Shown one piece after another: positions 1 to 5,014 of a DNA stretch of 6,595 nt. The stretch is from Acidobacteriota bacterium. GTDB lineage: Bacteria > Acidobacteriota > Terriglobia > Terriglobales > Acidobacteriaceae. The translations under genes and the position numbers were made by a program. Within the stretch, counting starts at the first letter, position 1. Each line of letters opens with the position of its first letter. The stretch lies in assembly GCA_021780415.1 (NCBI GenBank), contig JAJXYW010000078.1, positions 1-6,595 on the forward strand, read 5' to 3'. Under the pieces are notes generated by a model, which was not told the origin of the DNA, ran no database searches, and saw only the letters and a list, made by a program, of their open reading frames with translations.

Positions 1-438
1 CGCCTCGACGAAATCATTTACTTCTCCGACTTCACCCCCGAGGCCACTGCCGCTGCTCCCTACGCCGTCTTCCTCGGCAAGGAGTTCAACGCTCCCATCG
101 ACGTCTGCCAGCTCCTCCCCGTCATCGCCGAGAACAACCCGCGTTTGCAATCCGAACTGGCCGACGAATACTGTAAAAGCATGAAGGCTGTACTCGGCGA
201 GAGTGATTCGGACTGGTGCCTGCCGGCCTTTCAACTCGAACACGGCATGGAGATTGACCAGATTCTCGAGCGCGCTCAGAGCCAGAACGCCGGCCTCATC
301 GTCCTCGGCGTCCGCACCGAGTCCCAACTCGGCCGCCATCTCCACACCAGCTTCGCCTACCATCTCCTCGCCCGCGCCACCTGCCCGGTCCTCTCTGTCC
401 GTCATCACCCAGCCCTCTCCCCCAAGGTGGGCGCATGA
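1..438 (+). CDS. Universal stress protein (UspA family), C-terminal part, 5' truncated by window edge
   Basis: The frame is open from base 1 and ends in TGA at 436-438, giving 145 visible residues; the true start lies left of the window. The first visible residues (RLDEIIYFSDFTPEA) match the opening beta strand and Asp-containing turn of a USP domain. The end (AGLIVLGVRTESQLG...LARATCPVLSV) matches its last helix and strand. So this is a whole USP domain, probably the second of a tandem protein, because the frame continues upstream of it. USPs are cytoplasmic alpha/beta stress proteins, and some bind ATP through G-x2-G-x9-G-S/T. Here the loop reads GVRTE, so the second Gly is missing, and the later Gly-Ser is not in the usual form; ATP binding by this domain is doubtful. 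A TTG at 145 could be called as a start, but it would cut the domain in half. The stop overlaps the next gene's ATG (ATGA). Confidence 0.88.
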   Translation, partial: RLDEIIYFSDFTPEATAAAPYAVFLGKEFNAPIDVCQLLPVIAENNPRLQSELADEYCKSMKAVLGESDSDWCLPAFQLEHGMEIDQILERAQSQNAGLIVLGVRTESQLGRHLHTSFAYHLLARATCPVLSVRHHPALSPKVGA

Positions 439-1271
439 CCGTCCTCTTCTTCAGCTCCGTGCTCTTCGGTGCGTCCATCGCCGCAGGCCTTCTCGGAGCT
501 CTCACAGGATTGGGCGGAGGCGTCGTCATCGTTCCCGTCCTCGTCCTGCTCTTCGGCGTTGACATCCGTTACGCCATCGGAGCCTCCCTGGTCTCCGTCA
601 TCGCCACCTCCTCCGGCGCCGCCATCGCCTACGTCCGCGAGGGCCTGTCCAACATCCGCATCGGCATGTTCCTCGAAGTCGCCACCACCCTCGGAGCGCT
701 GCTCGGCGCCTATCTCACCGCCAAAATCTCCGGCCACTGGATCGCGGTCATCTTCGGTGTCGTCCTGCTTTACTCCGCACTCTCTTCCTTCCGCAAGTGG
801 CCCAGCACGGGGCCGGTGGGCCACGTGAACCCACTGGCCCAGCGCCTTGAGCTCTCCGGAACCTACCCCGGCCCCGACGGCCCCGAGCCCTACACTGCCG
901 AGCGCGTCCCCCTCGGCTTCGGCATCATGTTCGGTGCCGGAACCCTCTCCGGCCTCCTCGGCATCGGCTCCGGCGCGGTCAAGGTCCTCGCCATGGACCA
1001 GGCCATGAAGCTCCCCTTCAAGGTCTCCACCACCACCAGCAACTTCATGATCGGCGTCACCGCCGCGGCCAGTGCCGGCATCTACCTCTCGCGCGGCTAC
1101 ATCGATCCCACCATCGCCATGCCCGTCATGCTTGGCGTCCTCGGCGGCTCGCTCATCGGCACCCACATCCTCGTCAAAGCCCGCGTCAAAACCCTTCGCA
1201 GCGTCTTTGCCGTCGTCATCATCGCCCTCGGCGTCGAGATGATCTACAGCGGAATCACAGGGAAGATCTAA
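435..1271 (+). CDS. TauE/SafE family membrane exporter (DUF81-type permease)
   Basis: This 278-residue integral membrane protein has the length and layout of the TauE/SafE family, whose members are proposed to export sulfite or other sulfonate-derived anions. It shows the family's internal duplication. The first Gly-rich half is GLLGALTGLGGGVVIVP at about residues 18-34. The second is GTLSGLLGIGSGAVKVLAMD at about 169-188, followed by a Thr/Ser-rich stretch (STTTSNFMIG) near 198-207. Hydrophobic segments lie at about 5-40, 46-66, 77-96, 102-118, 160-178, 200-217, 227-247 and 256-274. A polar loop at about 119-158, rich in Pro and Gly, separates the halves. The ATG overlaps the USP stop by four bases, and an AAGGTGG ribosome site lies just upstream (424-430), which points to translational coupling. 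The gene abuts a DUF1634 gene. The substrate is not determinable here; sulfite is the family default. Confidence 0.9.
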   Translation: MTVLFFSSVLFGASIAAGLLGALTGLGGGVVIVPVLVLLFGVDIRYAIGASLVSVIATSSGAAIAYVREGLSNIRIGMFLEVATTLGALLGAYLTAKISGHWIAVIFGVVLLYSALSSFRKWPSTGPVGHVNPLAQRLELSGTYPGPDGPEPYTAERVPLGFGIMFGAGTLSGLLGIGSGAVKVLAMDQAMKLPFKVSTTTSNFMIGVTAAASAGIYLSRGYIDPTIAMPVMLGVLGGSLIGTHILVKARVKTLRSVFAVVIIALGVEMIYSGITGKI

Positions 1272-1649
1272 ATGAGCAAGCCCACCGATCAGGACGTAGA
1301 CATCTCCGTTGCCGCGATGCTCCGCTTCGGCATCACCCTCTCCGCGATCGTAGTCCTCGCCGGCGGTGCGCTTTATCTACGCCACCCCTTCGTCCCCATC
1401 CCCAACTACCACCACTTCCAATCCGCCGGCCCCTCGCTCAGCACCATCGCCGGAATCTTCCACGGCCTCCTGCAACTCCAGCCCCGCAGCATCATCCAGT
1501 TCGGCCTTGTCCTGCTGATCGCCACGCCAGTCGCCCGCGTAGTCTTCTGCGTCGTCGGCTTCGCCCGCCAGAGAAGCCTCCTCTACGTCGCAATCAGCCT
1601 CCTCGTCCTTCTGATCCTCACCTACAGCCTCAGCAAGGGCGCCTTCTAG
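1272..1649 (+). CDS. DUF1634-type small membrane protein, partner of TauE/SafE exporter
   Basis: This 125-residue protein has three predicted membrane helices at about residues 14-36, 74-97 and 102-120, and a polar loop at 37-72 (RHPFVPIPNYHHFQ). The segment from about residue 71 to 119 (IIQFGLVLLIATPVARVV and the following Tyr-containing helix) has the look of DUF1634. That family has no established biochemical role and typically sits beside TauE/SafE permeases, as it does here. The ATG follows directly after the exporter's TAA (1269-1271) with no spacer. An AGGGAAG ribosome site at 1259-1265 lies inside the exporter's last codons, so the two are almost certainly co-translated. A role as an accessory subunit or stabiliser of the exporter is inferred from this pairing only. 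It is the last gene of this plus-strand cluster. Confidence 0.82.
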   Translation: MSKPTDQDVDISVAAMLRFGITLSAIVVLAGGALYLRHPFVPIPNYHHFQSAGPSLSTIAGIFHGLLQLQPRSIIQFGLVLLIATPVARVVFCVVGFARQRSLLYVAISLLVLLILTYSLSKGAF

Positions 1650-1685
1650 GCCATCTTCCTACCGGTGTGGTCCTACGGGGGTAGC

Positions 1686-1771
1686 CGCTTTGAGTGGGCG
1701 GCGCTTCAGCTATCGCGGAACTCTCTGGCCGCTCGCCATCGCCCGTCGCTTTGAAGGGGCGGGGCTTTAGC
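1686..1771. repeat. Imperfect 25-bp direct repeat, two copies 61 bp apart
   Basis: Bases 1686-1710 and 1747-1771 match at 21 of 25 positions; both begin CGCTTTGA and end in a GCTTYAGC core. The downstream copy continues into a perfect GC palindrome, while the upstream copy has decayed (CAGCTATCGC in place of TAGCCCCGCC). This looks like a degenerate tandem of an extragenic palindromic element between two convergent genes. Confidence 0.6.
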
Positions 1772-1777
1772 CCCGCC
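1758..1777. repeat. GC-rich palindromic element, possible bidirectional terminator
   Basis: The left arm GGCGGGGCT pairs perfectly with AGCCCCGCC, leaving only TT between them (in practice an 8-bp stem and a 4-base loop). It lies between the convergent DUF1634 gene, ending at 1649, and the sigma-factor gene, ending at 1853, where it could stop transcription from both sides. There is no T-tract on either strand, so a canonical Rho-independent terminator is not shown. From memory, this GGGGCTTTAGCCCC core is a common dispersed element in Terriglobia genomes. Confidence 0.6.
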
Positions 1778-1796
1778 ATAAGATGTTGAAGACGAA

Positions 1797-1817
1797 GCGG
1801 GCTTTAGCCCCTGAGGG
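1797..1817. repeat. Second, shorter GGGCTTTAGCCC palindrome
   Basis: GGGC at 1799-1802 and GCCC at 1807-1810 flank TTTA, repeating the core of the palindrome at 1758-1777 about 20 bases further on. Read on the minus strand, the two hairpins follow the sigma-factor stop in tandem, separated by an unpaired AT-richer linker. The paired hairpins look like one composite extragenic element. Confidence 0.5.
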
Positions 1818-1852
1818 AATCTCTCCATCCCGAGCCGTAGTCCCGCAGCCCC

Positions 1853-2713
1853 TCACGCATTCGCCAGCGCGCGGCTATACGCCGTCAGCAACTGGTGCCG
1901 AAGGTCCGCAGCCTTCGCCGGATCCGGGCAGTCCGCCGACGCATTCCGGCAGCGCGAGATCGTCGTCTCAAACCCCCGCAGCAGCTCCTTGCACGGCTCA
2001 CACCCATTCAGGTGTGTCTCCATCTCTTCGCACGAGAAGTCATCCAGTTGTCCATCCAGGTAATCCAGCACCTTGGAGAACATCTTCCTGCAGTGTCCCG
2101 GCCGGGACCGCGGCGTCGACTTTCCTGCCACCATGCCCGCCGCATTCAGCCTCGCCAACTCCTTCTGCACAAACAGCCGCGCCCGGTGCAGTCGCACCCG
2201 CACCGTCCCCGGCCGCAGCCCCGTCACCTCCGCGACCTCTTCATCCGTCAGCCCTTCCATATCCCGCAGCACCAGCACAATCCGGTACGGCGGCGCCAGG
2301 CTGCGGATCGCCTCCCGCAACCGGCTGTCTTGCTGCCCGCGAATCGCCGCCAGCTCCGGACTATCGCTGGGCCGCCCATACAGCCCCTCCAGAGCCTCGC
2401 GGTCCGGCATCAACTCTTCCAGTGACATCTCCGTCTTCGGCGCGAACTTGCTCCTCCGCCGGCTCAGCAGGCAACTGTTCCTCGCCACCGTATAGAGCCA
2501 CACCGCCAGCGCCTTCGAGCTCGTGAACTTCGGCAGGTAGGGAAGCGACTTGATCAGCACCTCCTGCATCGTGTCTTCGGCGTCCTGCCGCTGCCCGCAC
2601 ACCCGCATGCTGAACGCGAACACCGACCGTTGCAGCAACTCCAGCGCCTTCTCGAGCGCCTGCGCATCGCCCACCTGCAATAGATCAACTGCTTGCTCCA
2701 CGTCAGAACGCAT
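1853..2713 (-). CDS. ECF-like sigma-70 family RNA polymerase sigma factor with fused C-terminal ZAS/zf-HC2 domain
   Basis: The protein is 286 residues from the ATG at 2713, longer than the roughly 180-200 of a plain ECF sigma. Residues about 25-90 are sigma region 2, with the DAEDTMQEV core-binding helix and the AVWLYTVARN promoter-melting helix. Residues about 130-187 are region 4, a helix-turn-helix ending GTVRVRLHRAR. After a basic linker, residues 208-241 carry C-x25-H-x3-C-x2-C (C208, H234, C238, C241; HLNGCEPC), the zinc-binding anti-sigma motif normally found in a separate protein. Extra cysteines lie at about 228, 255 and 262. The inferred role is a sigma factor whose activity is set by its own metal- or redox-sensitive tail. 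A GTG at 2722 would add three residues. I prefer the ATG because GGGGTGG sits 5 bases upstream of it. No separate anti-sigma gene is adjacent. It is transcribed divergently from the USP gene. Confidence 0.9.
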   Translation of the reverse strand: MRSDVEQAVDLLQVGDAQALEKALELLQRSVFAFSMRVCGQRQDAEDTMQEVLIKSLPYLPKFTSSKALAVWLYTVARNSCLLSRRRSKFAPKTEMSLEELMPDREALEGLYGRPSDSPELAAIRGQQDSRLREAIRSLAPPYRIVLVLRDMEGLTDEEVAEVTGLRPGTVRVRLHRARLFVQKELARLNAAGMVAGKSTPRSRPGHCRKMFSKVLDYLDGQLDDFSCEEMETHLNGCEPCKELLRGFETTISRCRNASADCPDPAKAADLRHQLLTAYSRALANA

Positions 2714-2781
2714 CGCCGCCACCCCAGTCCCGCACGGCCCCGTCTAGAGCACCTCTCCAATGCCTACGCAGCAAAGGTGGT

Positions 2782-2858
2782 GTCATCTCGACCGGAGCCA
2801 AACGGCCTTATCGTTTGGTGTAGTGGAGAGACCTGCAGCTTGCCCGTGCTCGCACCCT
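2782..2858 (+). repeat. Hairpin-bearing extragenic repeat, copy 1 (77 bp)
   Basis: It begins GTCATCTCGACCGGAG and ends GCTCGCACCCT, matching 3996-4066 in the same orientation apart from scattered substitutions and six extra bases (CCCGTG-type) near its right end. Its core folds into a 46-base imperfect hairpin (2786-2831). The inner stem is CCAAACG/CGTTTGG (2798-2804 with 2812-2818) around a 7-base loop, a CCG/TGG pairing follows, and TCTC/GAGA forms the base. It lies in the leader of the sigma-factor gene and upstream of the USP gene. It resembles a REP-type palindromic unit; no transposase is nearby. Confidence 0.8.
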
Positions 2859-2905
2859 GCACCCTTACCGGAAATTTGCTCCAACCCCATCGTCATCTGT
2901 TTCCG

Positions 2906-2934
2906 ATCATAAAAGAACGACCCCACCGCTACAA
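2906..2934 (-). promoter_or_regulatory. Possible promoter for the sigma-factor gene
   Basis: On the minus strand, TTGTAG (2934-2929) is followed after 17 bases by TATGAT (2911-2906), which differs from the housekeeping -10 consensus at one base. The -35 matches only in its first three bases. It points toward the sigma-factor gene and would give a leader of roughly 185 bases that includes the hairpin repeat. This is seen by eye only, with no experimental support. Confidence 0.3.
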
Positions 2935-3014
2935 ACCATCTGAACAGAAATCGCTCTCGCCGGATAGCCGCCCCTCCCCCACAATCAGACTCCGAACACC
3001 GCCCACATCGCCCT

Positions 3015-3042
3015 TCGACCTGTAACAGGCTCACTCTAAATT
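3015..3042 (+). promoter_or_regulatory. Weak possible promoter for the USP gene
   Basis: TCGACC (3015-3020) and TAAATT (3037-3042) are separated by 16 bases, and each matches 4 of 6 consensus bases. The position, about 60 bases before the USP start, is suitable. A stress-specific or ECF-type promoter could equally be present and would not be recognised by these hexamers. Confidence 0.22.
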
Positions 3043-3087
3043 GCATCTATGCCAATGAGAGCCAGCAACGAGTCCATCGGCGGCTCC

Positions 3088-3092
3088 GGAGG
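3088..3092 (+). promoter_or_regulatory. Ribosome-binding site of the USP gene
   Basis: A GGAGG sequence lies 9 bases before the ATG at 3102. It fixes this ATG as the start in preference to the earlier, out-of-frame ATGs at 3049 and 3055. Confidence 0.7.
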
Positions 3093-3101
3093 TTTCACTC
3101 C

Positions 3102-3959
3102 ATGTCCTCATTCGCGCCCCAGAAAATCCTCTGTCCCCTCGACCTCACCCCGGCCTCCGAGGGCATCCTCCGCTGGGCCGGCCTCTTCGCCGAAACCTTC
3201 GGATCCCACCTCGAAATCGTGCATGCAGACTGGTCCGACGCCCCCTACTTCTTCACCGAGGGTCAAATCGGCAACCTCGTCACCGAGGCCGCCCACCGCC
3301 GCAAGACCCTCTCCCGCCAGCTCCACCACCTCGCCGAAAAGGTCCTCGGCTCACGCGTCCCTTTCAGCACCTCCGTCCTCGACGGCGCCGCCGTAGACGC
3401 GATCCTTGACCACATCCGCATCACCCCGCCCGACCTCATCGTCATCGGCAGTCACGGCCGCAGCGGCCTCGACCGCCTGCTGCTCGGCTCCGTCGCAGAG
3501 AACATCGCGCGCCACGCCGTCTGCCCCACGTTCATCGTCAAAGGCTCCGCCATCGCCGCCGATTCGCCACAGATTCGCAAGATCCTCTGTGCCGTAAGCC
3601 TCGCCGACAACGCCGAGCACTCCCTCTCCATCGCCGCCGACGTCGCCACCAAGCTCGCCGCCGAACTCAGCCTCCTCCACATCGTCGAGCACAACGTCCT
3701 GCCATCTGAAGATGCCCGCCAGCGCCTCTGTCACGCTCTCCCCGACGAGGTCCGTACCCGCTGCCACGCCACCGAGGTCGTCCGCACCGGCGACCCCGCC
3801 GAGCAGATCATCCTCCATGCCCGCGCCGAGCATCCTGACCTCATCGTACTCGGTGCCGCGCACCGCTCTTTCCTCGAATTCAGCACCCTCGGCCGCACCA
3901 CCGAGCGCGTCCTCCGCCACGGCCCCAGCCCGGTTCTCCTCGTCCCCTACCGCACCTAG
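3102..3959 (+). CDS. Tandem-domain universal stress protein (UspA family)
   Basis: This is a complete 285-residue cytoplasmic protein made of two USP domains, at about residues 6-147 and 158-283. Domain 1 opens with KILCPLDLTPASE and ends with the full nucleotide-binding signature G116-x2-G119-x9-G129-S130 (in GSHGRSGLDRLLLGS), then ARHAVCPTFIV, so ATP binding is likely. Domain 2 opens with KILCAVSLADNAEHS and ends GAAHRSFLEFSTLGRTTE. There, His254 replaces the second Gly and Arg follows Gly264, so this site is probably degenerate. One active and one degenerate half is a common USP layout. The start is supported by GGAGG at 3088-3092. The gene stands alone, divergent from the sigma factor and convergent with the methyltransferase, and is flanked on both sides by copies of the same hairpin repeat. 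It is related in fold to the partial USP at the left edge. Its exact stress role is unknown. Confidence 0.93.
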   Translation: MSSFAPQKILCPLDLTPASEGILRWAGLFAETFGSHLEIVHADWSDAPYFFTEGQIGNLVTEAAHRRKTLSRQLHHLAEKVLGSRVPFSTSVLDGAAVDAILDHIRITPPDLIVIGSHGRSGLDRLLLGSVAENIARHAVCPTFIVKGSAIAADSPQIRKILCAVSLADNAEHSLSIAADVATKLAAELSLLHIVEHNVLPSEDARQRLCHALPDEVRTRCHATEVVRTGDPAEQIILHARAEHPDLIVLGAAHRSFLEFSTLGRTTERVLRHGPSPVLLVPYRT

Positions 3960-3995
3960 CGCATCTCCAGCAGGCGTCCTCCAACCCTGAACACC

Positions 3996-4066
3996 GTCAT
4001 CTCGACCGAAGCCAAACGGCACCATCGTTTGGAGCAGCGGAGAGACCCGCAGTTTGCTCGCACCCT
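3996..4066 (+). repeat. Hairpin-bearing extragenic repeat, copy 2 (71 bp)
   Basis: This is a same-orientation copy of 2782-2858, 36 bases after the USP stop. The 46-base hairpin (4000-4045) has the identical inner stem CCAAACG/CGTTTGG (4012-4018 with 4026-4032) and a different loop (GCACCAT against GCCTTAT). Over the 46 bases the copies differ at 7 positions, all in loops, bulges or a pairing-neutral site: CGG here against TGG in copy 1 still pairs with CCG, by G-U wobble in the latter. Confidence 0.8.
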
Positions 4067-4085
4067 CCATCACCCCAACGCATCA

Positions 4086-4120
4086 AGGCCGGCTGCCCAA
4101 TCCTCCAGGCAAGCCGGCCT
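4086..4120. terminator. Strong hairpin between convergent genes, probable bidirectional terminator
   Basis: AGGCCGGCT-GCC (4086-4097) pairs with GGCAAGCCGGCCT (4108-4120) with a single bulged A, around a 10-base loop, giving a 12-bp GC-rich stem. It lies 21 bases beyond the methyltransferase stop on the minus strand and about 125 bases beyond the USP stop on the plus strand. Neither side has a T-tract, so an intrinsic terminator is plausible but not classic; it may instead stabilise transcript ends. Confidence 0.5.
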
Positions 4121-4140
4121 CTCCCTGCGCACGTCCGTCT

Positions 4141-4719
4141 TTACTTCGACGCCATCACCAGCCACGAATACTTGCCCACGTGCGTCGCCGCCGCATCGTG
4201 GAACCCGGCCGCAATCAACTCCGCGACCACATCCGCCGCCGCAATCCGATGCTCCAGCGGAGGCCCGCCCACGCGTTCCACATCCGGGCTCCAGTCCAGC
4301 AGAGCGACCCGGCCCTCCGGCTTCAGTACCCGCTTCACCTCCGTCAGCACGGCCCCGCGGTCATCCAGTTCATGCCACACATTGGCCGTCAGGAACACAT
4401 CGCAACTTGCCGCGGGCAGCGTCGTAGCCGCCGCGTCCGCATGCACCAGTTCCACATTCTTCAGCCCGGCTTTCTCCACCTTGGCCGCAATCCACTCCAG
4501 CATCTTGTCCTGTGCATCGACGGCGAACACCTTGCCCGCCGCTCCCAGATGCAGTGCCAGCGGCAGCGCCAGGTAGCCCGTCCCGGCGCCAACATCCGCC
4601 ACCGTCTGACCAGCCTCCACCTTCAGCGCGCTCACTACCTCTGCCGGTGGCAGCCACACCAGGCGCTCCGGATCTTCCAGCCGTTGTGCCTGCGACGCGG
4701 GAAACTGTCTCTCGTTCAT
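4141..4719 (-). CDS. Class I SAM-dependent methyltransferase
   Basis: This 192-residue protein has a Rossmann-type methyltransferase core. Motif I is VADVGAGTG at residues 40-48, which binds S-adenosylmethionine. VFAVD at 64-68 supplies the acidic residue expected to contact the ribose. A motif IV-like stretch, CDVFLTANVWHEL, lies at 106-118, and KRVLKPEGRVALLDW at 129-143 is the post-motif strand. The N-terminal RLEDPERLVWLPP and the later GPPLEHRI are typical of a subgroup of small stand-alone methyltransferases whose substrates are mostly unassigned. The frame is open 46 codons further upstream, to 4857, but that extension lacks hydrophobic or domain character. The ATG at 4719 overlaps the upstream DUF2892 stop (ATGA) and begins where the family normally does. 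There is no strong ribosome site, which fits translational coupling. The substrate is unknown; metalloid or small-molecule methylation is only a guess from context. Confidence 0.88.
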   Translation of the reverse strand: MNERQFPASQAQRLEDPERLVWLPPAEVVSALKVEAGQTVADVGAGTGYLALPLALHLGAAGKVFAVDAQDKMLEWIAAKVEKAGLKNVELVHADAAATTLPAASCDVFLTANVWHELDDRGAVLTEVKRVLKPEGRVALLDWSPDVERVGGPPLEHRIAAADVVAELIAAGFHDAAATHVGKYSWLVMASK

Positions 4720-4925
4720 GAGCACTTCGCCGATCCCGTTTCCGGCAGCTTCATCATCCGCAGAATCGTCATCGCAGGGCACCAGTCGGTCAAGCCGGAC
4801 TGCAACAGATTCAGCCCAACAAACGCCGTAAGCCAAAGCCAGTTGGGTGAAACCCAATGCGCCAGGGCCAATGAAACGAGCACAACGATCCCCGCAAGCA
4901 AGCGGGTTACGCTCTGAACAGTCAT
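4716..4925 (-). CDS. YgaP/DUF2892-type two-helix inner membrane protein
   Basis: This 69-residue protein has two hydrophobic helices at about 8-24 and 29-46. It carries the DUF2892 signature GLNLLQSGLTDWCPAMTILR at about residues 37-56, with the conserved Cys49-Pro50. In the family, this domain occurs alone or as the membrane anchor of rhodaneses such as YgaP, which handle sulfane sulfur. Here it is alone, so no rhodanese activity is encoded. A very good ribosome site (AAGGAG at 4938-4933 on the minus strand, 7 bases from the ATG) supports this start. It overlaps the methyltransferase by four bases and follows the RND permease by 89 bases on the same strand. An extra Cys68 sits near the end. 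A link to sulfur or metal stress is inferred from family habits only. Confidence 0.87.
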   Translation of the reverse strand: MTVQSVTRLLAGIVVLVSLALAHWVSPNWLWLTAFVGLNLLQSGLTDWCPAMTILRMMKLPETGSAKCS

Positions 4926-4932
4926 AGCAATT

Positions 4933-4938
4933 CTCCTT
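4933..4938 (-). promoter_or_regulatory. Ribosome-binding site of the DUF2892 gene
   Basis: On the minus strand AAGGAG lies 7 bases before the ATG at 4925. It is close to an ideal Shine-Dalgarno and the strongest ribosome site in the window. The methyltransferase behind it depends on coupling. Confidence 0.75.
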
Positions 4939-4990
4939 CTTCCAAGGGTGCGGTTAGGGAGCCTCTCTCAAGGTCTCCGTTTACAAACGA

Positions 4991-5009
4991 CGAGGCTTCA
5001 GCCCCGCCA
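4991..5009. repeat. Degenerate copy of the GGGGCTTTAGCCCCGCC element
   Basis: CGAGGCTTCAGCCCCGCCA resembles 1760-1778 with three or four changes; GGCT/AGCC still pairs. It lies in the 89-base gap between the RND permease stop (5015) and the DUF2892 ribosome site. The element therefore also occurs inside a probable operon, where a full terminator would not be expected. Next to it, CGTTT-AC-AAACG forms a second small palindrome. Confidence 0.5.
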
Positions 5010-5014
5010 ACGCC

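Larger units (their letters stand above)
2714..3101. other. Divergent intergenic region between sigma factor and USP genes
   Basis: I see no convincing gene in these 388 bases. They hold a hairpin-bearing repeat (2782-2858), a possible minus-strand promoter for the sigma factor (2906-2934), a weak possible plus-strand promoter (3015-3042), and the USP ribosome-binding site (3088-3092). The stretch at about 2860-3045 is richer in A and T than the coding flanks, as expected for a regulatory region. An ATG at 3049 opens a frame that runs out of phase through the USP gene; it looks like chance. Confidence 0.7.

Noticed and set aside
405..1166. Long minus-strand open frame rich in Asp, Glu and Gly
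   Set aside because: It is the antisense shadow of the TauE/SafE gene: composition is biased, there is no domain, and the opposite frame has clear family motifs and operon fit.
1650..1852. CRISPR-like array
   Set aside because: Only two or three degenerate palindromic copies with irregular spacing are present; there are no uniform repeats or spacers.
1783..2526. Plus-strand open frame rich in Pro, Ser and Ala
   Set aside because: It is antisense to the sigma-factor gene, low in complexity and without a recognisable domain; stop-free frames are expected at this GC content.
3049..3396. Alternative gene or upstream peptide starting at ATG 3049
   Set aside because: It runs out of phase through the well-supported USP gene, has no ribosome site, and reads as a Pro/Ser-rich shadow.
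2782..4066. Composite transposon or insertion sequence carrying the USP gene
   Set aside because: There is no transposase frame and no target-site duplication that I can see; the flanking repeats are short hairpin units, not IS ends.
4720..4857. 46-residue N-terminal extension of the methyltransferase
   Set aside because: It overlaps the DUF2892 gene, has no matching domain or signal peptide, and the ATG at 4719 sits at the ATGA junction expected for coupled genes.
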